Below, in pieces: positions 8,728 to 17,165 of a stretch of 33,503 nucleotides of DNA. The notes below the pieces were generated by a model that was not told the origin of the DNA, made no database searches, and saw nothing but the letters and a program-made list of their open reading frames with translations. The stretch is taken from positions 1 through 33,503 of the IMG/VR virus record IMGVR_UViG_3300032265_000802; one strand, 5' to 3'. The first letter of the stretch is position 1. Each line of letters starts with the position of its first letter. Both the position numbers and the translations under genes were made by a program. The stretch comes from a virus.

Positions 8728-8758
8728 GCCCCCCACCCCAATAGGTGAGGTAGGGGGC
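8728..8758 (-). terminator. GC-rich hairpin after the major capsid gene
   Basis: GCCCCC (8728-8733) pairs with GGGGGC (8753-8758), and an inner CACC/GGTG pair adds to the stem. On the minus strand the hairpin is followed by only TTTCC. It begins 15 nt after the capsid stop. A weak or partial terminator would raise capsid transcript over the genes downstream; read-through must occur because no other promoter is obvious. Confidence 0.6.
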
Positions 8759-8772
8759 AAACCGTTGTCTAG

Positions 8773-10455
8773 TTAGACAGTCTTAATACCCTGTAACAGA
8801 CCGTTGAACTGTGGTGCAGCACAGGTTAGTGCGCCGTTCCAGTACACGCTGTTGGAGTAATTGAAGTCCACTACTGGCCATTCAATGGCCATGTAATCAA
8901 CTGTGTTGTGAACTGCCCATACATCACTTACATTGCTATCTGGGATAGGTAGCGTGTAAGAAAGAATGGTGCTGTTTCCTGTTGGCATCCAAGGATGTAC
9001 AGTAACTGCAACGCCCTTACCGGTAACTTCGTTCTGAAGTCCGGTAACGATGTCACCAAGCACAACGCCGCCAACTTCATCTTGTGAGATGTTTAGACGG
9101 TAGTTAGCAGTTGAGCCCGACTTGATTGCATCGGATAACTGCTTGCGGTCTGCACCAGACAAAAGTACTTCATCTGGGTCAGCCTTAAAGCTGTTGTACA
9201 GTGTGTAGAAAGCGGTCTGGTATTCAACACCCGGATTAGAGGTTGAGAAGCCGGCATTTAGACGGTTGGTGTAACCGCTAGGTGCGCCGCTTGCGCCAAT
9301 AATCTGAGCAATGATGCCATCGTAGCCAGTTGCGTATGCAGAGGTATCAGAAGCAACAGTAGTTGCGGCTGCACCAGTTGCAGTTAGGTCAGCTGCGCCA
9401 CCAAGGGTGAACACGTTGTATGGTGTACGACCTTGGTACTTAAGCTGTGCATCTGTACCTGTACCTGAGGAAGCGTTTGAGGATGCAAAGATTTCGTAAC
9501 CCATTGCGCCAACAACATCAGTAACAGTTACATCAATAACCTGACCAGTGGTAACGCCAGTTACGGTAATCAATGTGCTTGATGCGGATGCGCCAAACTG
9601 ACCTGAGTCAGCGGCAACCTTGATGTAGTAAGTTCCTGCGTAGGCAAGACCAATTTCACCAGCAACCTTTGTACGTGCAGCTGCGGTAGCAGTTGGAACG
9701 CCAAGTGCGCCAATGTTTCCATCTCCAGTTACGCCGCGTGACATAAGTAGCATTTTTTCTTCTGACAACATCGAAGCGTAAAGAGTTGTTGTCTGTGCTA
9801 ATTGGCGAATGTCTTGGTAACCCTGACCTTGGAACTGTGCCGAAAACGGTACGTTGTCAGATAGGGAGAACTGCTTGTAAACGAATGAACGGTCATAACC
9901 AGCGTAACCAATCTTTGCGCCACGGTTGTAAGAACCTGCACCAAAAGTGTTTGCAGTTGAGTCAGTGATACCCGGGAAGGTATCTGCTACGCCTGATTCA
10001 GAACCAGTAATAGCGTTAATGACCTTTAGGCGGTGGCTTGTGCCAACACCCTTTTTACGTGCAAGCTTGTTGCGCAGTGGGGTCATCTTAGGGAAGATGA
10101 GCTTTGCTGGTGCTTCAAGGTCGAACGCTACAAGACCAGTTGAGATTGGGCTAGTAAGGGTCAAGTCCTTAACAATGTCCATGCCAGCGGAACGCTGTGC
10201 ATCTAGAGCAGTTGTTAGTGATGCAAGTGCATCTGGTGACATTGACTTAGTTAGTTCATCGTTAGCAAGGATGCCAGCGATAGCACCGGTAGCAGTTGCA
10301 GGTACGGCTGGTGCAGCCATGCCCATTGCTTCGTGTGCGGATTTAGGTGTTGCGTGTGCAGTACCGAGAGCTTTGACAAATTCGTCATGCTGTACGGCTG
10401 CTTCTTTTGCAGACAAACCGTCAAACAGTTCGGCTACCTTTGGGGCGTTAGCCAT
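8773..10455 (-). CDS. Major capsid protein, HK97-like, with inserted domain
   Basis: This 560-aa protein is the probable shell subunit. Residues 1-95 are helical and Ala-rich, like a delta or scaffolding region removed at maturation. Capsid-like segments follow (LIFPKMTPLRNKLARKKGVG, then AQFQGQGYQDIRQLAQTTTL and SMLSEEKMLLMSRG). Residues about 255-370 form a Gly/Ser/Thr-rich beta insert (YYIKVAADSGQF, ITVTGVTTGQVIDVTV, MGYEIFASSN) resembling an Ig- or FN3-like surface domain. The C-terminal part (DPDEVLLSGADRKQLSDAI, VTVHPWMPTGNSTILSY) matches the A and P domain region of actinophage capsids. It follows the maturation protease, as expected. Confidence 0.9.
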   Translation of the reverse strand: MANAPKVAELFDGLSAKEAAVQHDEFVKALGTAHATPKSAHEAMGMAAPAVPATATGAIAGILANDELTKSMSPDALASLTTALDAQRSAGMDIVKDLTLTSPISTGLVAFDLEAPAKLIFPKMTPLRNKLARKKGVGTSHRLKVINAITGSESGVADTFPGITDSTANTFGAGSYNRGAKIGYAGYDRSFVYKQFSLSDNVPFSAQFQGQGYQDIRQLAQTTTLYASMLSEEKMLLMSRGVTGDGNIGALGVPTATAAARTKVAGEIGLAYAGTYYIKVAADSGQFGASASSTLITVTGVTTGQVIDVTVTDVVGAMGYEIFASSNASSGTGTDAQLKYQGRTPYNVFTLGGAADLTATGAAATTVASDTSAYATGYDGIIAQIIGASGAPSGYTNRLNAGFSTSNPGVEYQTAFYTLYNSFKADPDEVLLSGADRKQLSDAIKSGSTANYRLNISQDEVGGVVLGDIVTGLQNEVTGKGVAVTVHPWMPTGNSTILSYTLPIPDSNVSDVWAVHNTVDYMAIEWPVVDFNYSNSVYWNGALTCAAPQFNGLLQGIKTV

Positions 10456-10487
10456 GAGGTTTTACCTCTTTCTTTTTAGAGTTGGTG

Positions 10488-11858
10488 TTACTTGTTTTCT
10501 AGGTCTCGCGCTACGTCAAGGTAACCTTTACGCAGTGTCAAGTCCTCTGTAGCGGCAGCTTTAGCGCGGTATGTTGCGGCTTTAGCTAGGTCGCTGTTTA
10601 TTGGTGTGTTACTTACCGTATTCATCCGCTTAGGGCCTGATGGTACGGCAAGTGATTTAACCTGTTCCAACTCTGATTCCAGCACCTCAATGCGCTTAGT
10701 ATCAATGGACTTTGTTATTTCATCGCCAACCGTTTCAGTTGGTAGTAACGACTTCACAACTTCCGCAATCATCTCGCGTAGTTCTGAATTCTTTTGTTCT
10801 TTCTTGGCGGCTTTCTTTATAGCCCTTTCCTCATCAGTTTCAGTAACCTCAACAACGGCTACTTCCTCTGGTTCGTCTGATTTCATTTCGGCAGAGTAAC
10901 CGCCCTCAGCACACTTACATTCTTTCATAGCCATACCGCAATCTTTGCAATCGCCACAAGCACAATCTGCTTCTGCCTTGCCACATTCTTTGCACATTTC
11001 TACGGCATCATCTTTAACTGTTTCTGGTTCATCGGCTAATTCAATTTCAAGGCTGCTATCTACATCGGTATCGCCGTAGCCACCCTCAATTTGCATTGCT
11101 TCACCCTCTGATGCTTCGTCTTGGTGGAACTCAAACAGCGCGTGTATAGCTGCAAACAGGCAAGCAATGCTATCTGTTTCGTCTGAACCCATTTCCATTT
11201 CCATTGCTTCAACCTGTAGCAAACGGGCAAGGCCAATACGTGCCATGTCAAAAGATGCTTGGTCAAACTTGGTTACTTCACCAGCAATAGTTTTAGCCGA
11301 TTCGATAAGGGCACTGGCAGTAACCGGTGTCTCGATAGCCATTTCTTCCATTACTTCACTTCCGTTTTCTGCAAGTTCCTCAACCTGCGTTAATTCACCC
11401 TTAACGGTCTTAGCCATAGTTAAAGTACAGGCTGGGTTAGCAGGGCGGTCTACTAAACTAATTTCAACAATCGTGCCATCAACAATGCGCCCGCCAGCGG
11501 CTTTGTTATCTTTTGCTACGCGCGCGCCACGTATGCCAATGCTAAAACCTTTAAGTACGCCGGCTTTAACTTTAGCTACAGAACCGGGGTCTACAACGTG
11601 TGCAGTAATAAAATGCTCTGTGCCCTCTGACTTGTATTCAGTTGCTACACCTGCGGCAATGCTGCTATGTTGTTCGCGGATATTGCCCCATCTAAACCAT
11701 TCTGGCATAGCAGACTTTAGCCATGTAGGGTCGCAAATCTGTGCATCACTATCTAAAGTGTCATCGGTTGCCTTGCCATGAACAAGTAAAGAGCCGTCAG
11801 GCTGTTCGTCCATTTTCAGAATTTCGGCATACACCGCTGTCTGGTTAGGCTTTGCCAC
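10488..11858 (-). CDS. Prohead maturation protease with Cys-rich and scaffold-like C-terminus
   Basis: This is a 456-aa protein. Residues 1-150 match the herpesvirus/HK97-type prohead protease family (XkdF/S78-like): REQHSSIAAG supplies a His near 64, GFSIGIRG a Ser near 106, and VEISLVDRPANPACTLT is the typical conserved strand. The C-terminal half is acidic and helical (residues 330-456), as in protease-scaffold fusions. An unusual eight-Cys cluster lies at 289-316 (pattern CxxC...CxCxxCxxC...CxC). The protein would cleave scaffold and capsid N-termini during head maturation. The start is ATG; the gene lies upstream of the major capsid gene. Confidence 0.85.
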   Translation of the reverse strand: MAKPNQTAVYAEILKMDEQPDGSLLVHGKATDDTLDSDAQICDPTWLKSAMPEWFRWGNIREQHSSIAAGVATEYKSEGTEHFITAHVVDPGSVAKVKAGVLKGFSIGIRGARVAKDNKAAGGRIVDGTIVEISLVDRPANPACTLTMAKTVKGELTQVEELAENGSEVMEEMAIETPVTASALIESAKTIAGEVTKFDQASFDMARIGLARLLQVEAMEMEMGSDETDSIACLFAAIHALFEFHQDEASEGEAMQIEGGYGDTDVDSSLEIELADEPETVKDDAVEMCKECGKAEADCACGDCKDCGMAMKECKCAEGGYSAEMKSDEPEEVAVVEVTETDEERAIKKAAKKEQKNSELREMIAEVVKSLLPTETVGDEITKSIDTKRIEVLESELEQVKSLAVPSGPKRMNTVSNTPINSDLAKAATYRAKAAATEDLTLRKGYLDVARDLENK

Positions 11859-11904
11859 GCTTAGACTCCTAAAGTTTTATGTCTAATAATTCTCCCAAAC
11901 ACTT

Positions 11905-12948
11905 TTAGTATTTGTCTATCTCGTAATGGTCTACGTTCTTGTGTAGCCGTTCATCACTGGGAGAAATTTTTAAGGCTTCTATGCCATGGTGTCTAGCCAT
12001 TTGTTTGTAACCCATTTGATAGTACGAAATAGCGGCAAGGTCATGCGCGGTGCTTCCCCATGCGTAGGCTTCACATAAATAATCTAAAGGTTTTTCTGTT
12101 ATTTCTAATGCCTTATAGCAGTATTGCAAACACTCATTCCATTGGCTGTTTTCATAAAAATAAGTCGCTAGTGCTACGTGGTTCTCGCGCCTATTTGATT
12201 CTTGCGCTGCTTTAAGTAACCATTCTTTACGGTGTTGGGGTTCACATTGGGCTAGGTATCGCATACCTGCGGAACGTTCTGGTGTCCATACCGCACTAGG
12301 TAAACTTAAATGGCGCTTAAATTCGGCAACTGCGCGCTCTATTTGATTATCAAACATTAGTTCACGCGCTAAATAAAAAGAATTTCTGTCATCGTGCAAA
12401 TCTTCAGCAACAGCCATTTCTAATAATGGCAAGTATTGTGCGCGACTTTTATTGTTATCTGGGTAATGCTCTATCTGTAGCTGTAGCCATTCTTGCGTTT
12501 CTTGTATCCCGTAACCGCGCAATACTTCGTGTACTGGGTGCTTCCATACATAACCCTTACGCGCGTGTATTTTGTCACCGCCATAGACCAGCCCCGGTGT
12601 GCCGTCTGGATTCCAAGACCATGTGTATTGGTAGCGCGGTCTCGTAGTTGTAGCCTTTTCTAACTTTTCTCGCCAACCAGCAACAAGCACTTCATCCATA
12701 TCTAGGGCTATGCAGTAATCAACATCTAATGGAATGGCTGCGAGAGCAGCGTTTCTAGCAACGTCAAAACGCCAAGGTTTAACACCCAACTTAACCACAT
12801 TAACATTAAAAGATTTAGCAACAGCCAAAGTGTTGTCAGTAGAACCAGTATCAGCAATGAGCAGGTAGTCAGCATCTTTAGCAGAGTCAAACCATTTTTT
12901 AACATACTGTTCCTCATTTAACGCAATAGTGTAAACCGCTATCTTCAC
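11905..12948 (-). CDS. GT-A family 2 glycosyltransferase with TPR-like C-terminus
   Basis: This is a 347-aa protein. The N-terminus has the GT2 nucleotide-sugar fold: IALNEEQYVKKW, ADTGSTDNT at 33-41 and the metal-binding DMD at 83-85. Residues about 180-347 are paired helices like TPR repeats (NSFYLARELMFDNQIERAVA, ALATYFYENSQWNECLQY, CYKALEITEKP). It should transfer a sugar from an activated donor. Phage-encoded glycosyltransferases of actinophages are known to modify virion proteins. Here it sits beside collagen-like and glycine-rich fibre genes, which are plausible acceptors (inference). The start is GTG (MKIAVYTIAL) after AGGG. Confidence 0.85.
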   Translation of the reverse strand: MKIAVYTIALNEEQYVKKWFDSAKDADYLLIADTGSTDNTLAVAKSFNVNVVKLGVKPWRFDVARNAALAAIPLDVDYCIALDMDEVLVAGWREKLEKATTTRPRYQYTWSWNPDGTPGLVYGGDKIHARKGYVWKHPVHEVLRGYGIQETQEWLQLQIEHYPDNNKSRAQYLPLLEMAVAEDLHDDRNSFYLARELMFDNQIERAVAEFKRHLSLPSAVWTPERSAGMRYLAQCEPQHRKEWLLKAAQESNRRENHVALATYFYENSQWNECLQYCYKALEITEKPLDYLCEAYAWGSTAHDLAAISYYQMGYKQMARHHGIEALKISPSDERLHKNVDHYEIDKY

Positions 12949-12981
12949 AAGGTTTACCCTATGCTTTATTAAACTGTAAGA

Positions 12982-13155
12982 CTAATTGGATGGAGTAAAA
13001 CGCCCCGTAGCTTCGTCATAAATCCAACCAATATTAGCGGGATTTTCTGGCGTGTACTCAATAACTAAAACACCAAGCACATCGCCAACTGATTCATTCT
13101 CAGCCATAATTACATTGCTTACAATGTTGCCAGCCATAACTGCAAAAGTTTTCAT
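12982..13155 (-). CDS. Small fibre-associated protein, 57 aa
   Basis: ATG at 13155 is preceded by AAGGAAAAC, giving 57 aa starting MKTFAVMAGNIVSNVIMAEN and ending GWIYDEATGRFTPSN. Short proteins with a V-x-N-V-I-x-A-E pattern and an xIGWxYDxxxxxFT ending are common in phage fibre regions, either free or as fibre C-termini. The function is not established; a small virion or fibre-folding role is possible. It follows the glycine-rich gene after a 9-nt gap. Confidence 0.75.
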   Translation of the reverse strand: MKTFAVMAGNIVSNVIMAENESVGDVLGVLVIEYTPENPANIGWIYDEATGRFTPSN

Positions 13156-13164
13156 ATGTTTTCC

Positions 13165-14022
13165 TTAATAGTAAAGATAAATAACACCAGCACCACCTGT
13201 GCCACCTGTGCCCGAGTTATTACCTGCACCGCCGCCACCGCCGCCGTCTCCACCTGCGCCGCCTGTATTGCCTGATGCATTGCTGCCAGCACCGCGATAG
13301 CCACCACCACCACCACCTGCACCAAAAGTTATGCCAGTACCAGAACTTCCTGTACCACCTGCAAATAAATCCCCAGTACCACCATTACCGCCAGTACCAA
13401 CAGCAGTTGTATTAACGCTTCCACCACCGCCACAAATTAAACCGTTTGCCCCATTGCCAGCAGTACCGTTTGTAAGATTTGAGGTGCAACCACCACCACC
13501 GCCTGTGCAAACTCCCGGACCAGAAGTACCAACGCCAGATTGTGCCGTGCCGCCAAATGTTGCGTAACCAATAAAACCACTTGAACCTGTGGGCGCACCT
13601 GTATAAGAAATTCCACCTGCTACACCTGAGTTATTACCAGAACCACCACCGCCACCTGCGCCGCCTATTTGGGCTGCGCTGCCAGCCGAACTACCGCAAC
13701 CGCCACCGCCACCACCTGCAAGTACCATTCCAAAACTTGTATTTCCACCACTACCACCTGCGCCACCACTACCGCCGCCACCTGCCCCTACTACGCAAGT
13801 TGTGGCTATAAAAGTCCAACCCATAGAAATACCACCTGCACCGCCACCACCTGCGTACGTAGACGAAAATCCGCCACCGCCACCGCCACCAATACATACC
13901 GCGTATACGCGCTGTATTCCATCTGGTATTGGTACTGAACCGCTTGCGGTAAGTGTTTGGCGCAACTGTAACCCGTATGGGGTGTCGCTAAAAGATGAAT
14001 TGTTGTAAATAGATGCGCTCAT
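13165..14022 (-). CDS. Glycine-rich fibre/adhesin-like protein 1
   Basis: This is a 285-aa protein. A short N-terminal anchor (PYGLQLRQTLTASGSVPIPD, then VYAVCIGGGGGGG) is followed by about 220 residues dominated by Gly with Ser, Thr, Asn and Ala, with many poly-Gly runs. It ends GGAGVIYLYY, a beta-strand end typical of this family. Similar Gly-rich domains form polyglycine-II sandwiches in phage receptor-binding proteins such as the gp38-type adhesin of phage S16. It is paralogous to the next upstream gene. Adsorption or surface display is inferred. AAGGATAATT precedes the ATG. Confidence 0.75.
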   Translation of the reverse strand: MSASIYNNSSFSDTPYGLQLRQTLTASGSVPIPDGIQRVYAVCIGGGGGGGFSSTYAGGGGAGGISMGWTFIATTCVVGAGGGGSGGAGGSGGNTSFGMVLAGGGGGGCGSSAGSAAQIGGAGGGGGSGNNSGVAGGISYTGAPTGSSGFIGYATFGGTAQSGVGTSGPGVCTGGGGGCTSNLTNGTAGNGANGLICGGGGSVNTTAVGTGGNGGTGDLFAGGTGSSGTGITFGAGGGGGGYRGAGSNASGNTGGAGGDGGGGGGAGNNSGTGGTGGAGVIYLYY

Positions 14023-14030
14023 AATTATCC

Positions 14031-14984
14031 TTAATAAAAAATGAAAAGAATACCTTTGCCGCCCAAAACGCCAGTACTAGTTGTGCCGCCGCCACCACCA
14101 CCGCCGCCAAGACCGCCTACGCCACCAGTTGCACCAGTAGCATTTCCACCGTTGCCAGCAATTCCACCGCCACCACCACCTGCACCATTTGCGTTTGTAC
14201 CGCTAGTGCCTGTGCCACCCGTTGAGACTGTGCCCGTACTAATGTTAAATCCATTGCCACCAGAACCGCCTTGTCGTGTGCCTGTGCAAACGCTTTGAAC
14301 GCCACCACCGCCACCGCCTATAAGACCTGAACCACCGTTACCAGCCGTTGAAGCACCCGTAAAAATTCCTCCGCGAGTTACGCCGCTACCGCCACCGCCA
14401 GAAATACCATTGCTTGCGCTTGCACCTGTAAGAGTTGCACCAGCTGTATTTTGTGTGCTACCAGCACCAGCCGCGCCAGCACCCATACCGCCAGTAGTTT
14501 GCGTAGCAACAGCACCGCCGGGTTGACCGTACATATTGGTATTACCTGCACCACCGTTACCTGCACTAGCACCGCCACCTGCGCCAGCAATTCCCATTGA
14601 GCCACCGGGGTTTCCAATAACAGATGAGCCATAACCACCGCCACCTGCAAGTAGATGTCCATAACGGGTAAAGCCACCGTTTACAGCTGCGCCAGTACCA
14701 GCCGCGCCTATTGTGCAAGTTGAATATGGCAACGTCCAGCCCCACGCAAGTCCACCTGCGCCACCACCAGCGTAAGCACCGCCACCACCGCCACCTGCAA
14801 GAATTGCATACACCCAAGTAATGCCGGCAGGGATAGTTACTGCACCAGTACTTGTAATTGTTTGCCGTAATTGTAAGCCGTGTGGCAAAATAAAAGACGT
14901 TTGAGAGTTAGGTGTAAAACTACTGCCTTGCACACCTGTTGATACAGGGTTACCTGCTTGCCCTCTGCGGTTTGGATTAGCCAT
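14031..14984 (-). CDS. Glycine-rich fibre/adhesin-like protein 2 (paralogue)
   Basis: This 317-aa protein has the same plan as its neighbour: PHGLQLRQTITSTGAVTIPA, VYAILAGGGGGGA, a long Gly-rich body and a hydrophobic end GGKGILFIFY. The shared anchor and matching order of Gly runs point to a tandem duplication, with the Gly-rich bodies diverged. The N-terminal 30 residues differ from protein 1 and may attach to a different partner. The stop is 9 nt before the next gene, and the start is coupled to the preceding gene by TAATG. Confidence 0.75.
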   Translation of the reverse strand: MANPNRRGQAGNPVSTGVQGSSFTPNSQTSFILPHGLQLRQTITSTGAVTIPAGITWVYAILAGGGGGGAYAGGGAGGLAWGWTLPYSTCTIGAAGTGAAVNGGFTRYGHLLAGGGGYGSSVIGNPGGSMGIAGAGGGASAGNGGAGNTNMYGQPGGAVATQTTGGMGAGAAGAGSTQNTAGATLTGASASNGISGGGGSGVTRGGIFTGASTAGNGGSGLIGGGGGGVQSVCTGTRQGGSGGNGFNISTGTVSTGGTGTSGTNANGAGGGGGGIAGNGGNATGATGGVGGLGGGGGGGGTTSTGVLGGKGILFIFY

Positions 14985-15346
14985 TAAACAATCCTATTAA
15001 TGTAACCTGAAATTGTAATTGCTGATGCCGTGGCAGCAAAAGCGTAAACGGTATTTGCGGCTGACCCCGTACCCGTTAAAGGTAAGCCAGCAATAACAAG
15101 AATGTCACCCGATTGTGGTGGAATAGTTATTGGTTTTGCGTGTTGGTTTGCGACTGTGCCGCCAAATTGAACGGTTAATAATATGGGTGAAGTAGATGTG
15201 TTGTTTGCGTATAGCCATACTTCATCAATGGTAGTTGATGTTGTACCTGTGGCATGAATAGTAGTACCAGTTGAAGCAGTTGCGACAACGGTAATTGGTT
15301 GCCCCTGCGTTGAACCTGATAATAATACTTTTGAGTAAGTTGCCAT
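14984..15346 (-). CDS. Small beta-rich virion-type protein, 120 aa
   Basis: This 120-aa protein starts MATYSKVLLSGSTQGQPITV and is rich in Thr/Ser/Ile/Val. Segments such as DEVWLYANNTSTSPILLTVQ and GDILVIAGLPLTGTG suggest a compact beta-sandwich. Similar short proteins occur next to phage fibre genes and are often trimeric knobs or adaptors. It is coupled to the glycine-rich gene by TAATG. No enzymatic motif is seen; the exact function is unknown. Confidence 0.7.
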   Translation of the reverse strand: MATYSKVLLSGSTQGQPITVVATASTGTTIHATGTTSTTIDEVWLYANNTSTSPILLTVQFGGTVANQHAKPITIPPQSGDILVIAGLPLTGTGSAANTVYAFAATASAITISGYINRIV

Positions 15347-15355
15347 TGTTTAATC

Positions 15356-16393
15356 CTATCCGAACACTTGCATTGAAATTACAGCTTGGTCTGTATCGTA
15401 AATTGCATTAGCACCTGCTGGTCCAGTAGGTCCAGTAGGTCCAGTAGGTCCAGTAGCGCCGTTAGTACCGTTAGTACCGTTAGTGCCATTAGTTCCAGTT
15501 GCGCCCGTTGGACCAGTTGGACCAGTAACAGTTGAAGCTGCGCCCTGTGGTCCGGTAGGACCGGTAGGGCCTGTGACCGTAGATGCAGGACCGGTAGCGC
15601 CCGTAGGACCTGTAACCGTACTTGCCGCGCCTTGTGGACCAGTTGGGCCAGTTGGCCCAGTTACGGTTGATGCAGGACCAGTTGGCCCGGTTGGGCCTGT
15701 AACGGTTGAAGCAGGACCGGTAGGACCTGTAACGGTGGAAGCTGCGCCTGTAGGACCTGTTGGACCAGTAGGACCAGCCACAGTAGAAACTGGTCCAGTT
15801 GGGCCTGTCGGTCCAGTGACAGTGGAAGCCGCGCCCGTTGCCCCTGTAGGGCCTGTTGGTCCTGTGACCGTACTAGCTGCACCAGTAGCACCCGTTGGTC
15901 CTGTTGGTCCAGCCACAGTTGATGCTGCGCCTGTAGGGCCCGTAGGTCCCGTAGCACCAGTAGCACCCGTTGGACCAGTTGGTCCAATTGTGCCGTTAGT
16001 TCCAGCACTACCCGTAGGTCCTGTTGGCCCAGTTACACCCTGTATACCTTGCGGTCCAGTAGGGCCTGTAACAGTGGAAGCCGCCCCGGTAGCACCAGTA
16101 GCACCCGTTGGACCAGTTACAGTACTTGGTGCGCCCGTACTACCAGTTGGACCTGTAACGCCTTGCGGTCCTGTTGGACCAACACTGCCAGTAGGTCCAG
16201 TTACATTTGATGCTGCCCCCGTTGCACCAGTAGGTCCTGTTGGTCCAAGCGGTCCAGTTGGGCCTTGGATACCTTGGATACCTTGGTTGCTTACAGTAAC
16301 CGCAATAACGTTTTCAGTAGTAGTTAATGCAGTAACGCCATCAATGGTGGTTACAGCTACAACAGTTTCAGTAGTAGTTATTTCACCAGCCAT
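15356..16393 (-). CDS. Collagen-like fibre protein
   Basis: This is a 345-aa protein. Residues 1-35 form a Thr/Val-rich head ([20 protein letters not shown]), then about 290 residues of Gly-X-Y triplets, mostly GPT and GAT, end in a short cap ([18 protein letters not shown]). The triplet run is broken many times by a 7-residue unit of the type GAAS(T/N)VT, which would put flexible hinges into a triple helix. Thr in the Y position is characteristic of bacterial and phage collagens and is the O-glycosylated residue in Bacillus BclA. The protein should trimerise into a virion fibre. The antisense frame is also long and open, as expected of such repeats. Confidence 0.85.
   Translation of the reverse strand: MAGEITTTETVVAVTTIDGVTALTTTENVIAVTVSNQGIQGIQGPTGPLGPTGPTGATGAASNVTGPTGSVGPTGPQGVTGPTGSTGAPSTVTGPTGATGATGAASTVTGPTGPQGIQGVTGPTGPTGSAGTNGTIGPTGPTGATGATGPTGPTGAASTVAGPTGPTGATGAASTVTGPTGPTGATGAASTVTGPTGPTGPVSTVAGPTGPTGPTGAASTVTGPTGPASTVTGPTGPTGPASTVTGPTGPTGPQGAASTVTGPTGATGPASTVTGPTGPTGPQGAASTVTGPTGPTGATGTNGTNGTNGTNGATGPTGPTGPTGPAGANAIYDTDQAVISMQVFG
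15414..16293 (-). repeat. Tandem Gly-Pro-Thr coding repeats
   Basis: The DNA here is a degenerate tandem array of 9-nt units coding GPT/GAT, with a longer unit coding the 7-residue interruption recurring roughly every 30-80 nt. Copies differ mainly at third positions. Such arrays expand and contract by recombination, so fibre length may vary between relatives. Confidence 0.8.
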
Positions 16394-16394
16394 G

Positions 16395-16721
16395 TTAAAT
16401 CGTCACTTCATCAGTTACTTTTACTGTTCCTTGTATTAGGCGTGTTACTACGTTTGATGCAGAGGTAATCTTTAAGTCATAGACCCATAAGCCAACGGGT
16501 AGCGCGGCTGTTTGTGCATTGGTCATGTTTATTTGAAATGTGCCATTACCTAACGTAATACCAGCACCATTAGTTAAGGTAAGTAGCGCGGCACTAGCGG
16601 CATACGAAACACGTATCTGTAGCTTTGCTGTGAACGTGGTTAAGTCGTAACCGGCAATAGTAAAAGGTTGGCTAAAATCCGCACCCAACGGAACAGTTAA
16701 ATTACACGTTCCTACCTGCAT
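16395..16721 (-). CDS. Small beta-rich protein next to collagen-like fibre
   Basis: This 108-aa protein starts [20 protein letters not shown]. It alternates strands ([40 protein letters not shown]) and ends [10 protein letters not shown]. Proteins of this kind, with GADF near the start and a WVYDLxI motif, are frequent near phage fibres and resemble baseplate or fibre-attachment Ig-like proteins. It lies directly upstream of the collagen-like gene, with start and stop of its upstream neighbour overlapping by TAATG. The function is inferred only from the neighbourhood. Confidence 0.7.
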   Translation of the reverse strand: MQVGTCNLTVPLGADFSQPFTIAGYDLTTFTAKLQIRVSYAASAALLTLTNGAGITLGNGTFQINMTNAQTAALPVGLWVYDLKITSASNVVTRLIQGTVKVTDEVTI

Positions 16722-17002
16722 TAGACACCAGAGTAAAGAATTGAGATTGCACCAGCGGCTGTGTTAGCTGCACTAATTGCGTAAACTACATCACCAGCGT
16801 TAAGCCATAACTGGTAAGTAGCACCAGTAGCAACGGAATGTCCTGCAGTAGCGCCAGATGCTGTAATGGTACTATCGCCAACAAAAATAGCTGCACTGTG
16901 GTTGTTTTGGATAGACACGGCGGTGTAACGGGTTGTTGCTGGCATCCTGAAAAGAATTGTCGGGGTTGTTAAAACCTGTACGTTGTTATGTACGATAGCC
17001 AT
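16721..17002 (-). CDS. Small beta-rich protein, 93 aa
   Basis: This 93-aa protein (MAIVHNNVQVLTTPTILFRM at the start) contains TAVSIQNNHSAAIFVGDSTI and LWLNAGDVVYAIS. That pattern is typical of small jelly-roll phage proteins found beside fibre genes. It is the first gene of the fibre cassette after the two tiny genes. It could be a head- or fibre-decoration protein. No catalytic residues are recognised. Confidence 0.7.
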   Translation of the reverse strand: MAIVHNNVQVLTTPTILFRMPATTRYTAVSIQNNHSAAIFVGDSTITASGATAGHSVATGATYQLWLNAGDVVYAISAANTAAGAISILYSGV

Positions 17003-17042
17003 GTGTTTTTACTCCTAGGTTAGTTTCTATTGTCTCGTAAAC

Positions 17043-17165
17043 TTAGTTAATTTTCAATGACGTTTTATCTATGGCTATGCGCGCATCTTTCAAACATTCG
17101 CTATAGCTTGTGTGGTTTTGTGTTGGGCATCCTGTGCGACATACCCCATTTAGTTCTGGTTTCAT
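17043..17165 (-). CDS. Tiny Cys-containing protein, 40 aa
   Basis: ATG at 17165 overlaps the stop of the 50-aa gene (ATGA), giving 40 aa starting MKPELNGVCRTGCPTQNHTS. Cys at 9, 13 and 24 with HTSYSECL resembles a small family seen in many actinophages with the pattern GCxTxxHxSYxECL (recalled, not searched). It may bind metal. The function is unknown. Its placement between the MuF module and the fibre cassette matches what I recall of relatives. Confidence 0.7.
   Translation of the reverse strand: MKPELNGVCRTGCPTQNHTSYSECLKDARIAIDKTSLKIN

Noticed and set aside
15483-16439. Long plus-strand frame (318 aa) opposite the collagen-like gene
   Set aside because: It is the antisense of the Gly-Pro-Thr repeats (reads as Gly-Pro-Val runs). 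Repetitive GC-rich codons keep the opposite strand open; the collagen reading has the gene context and ribosome site.
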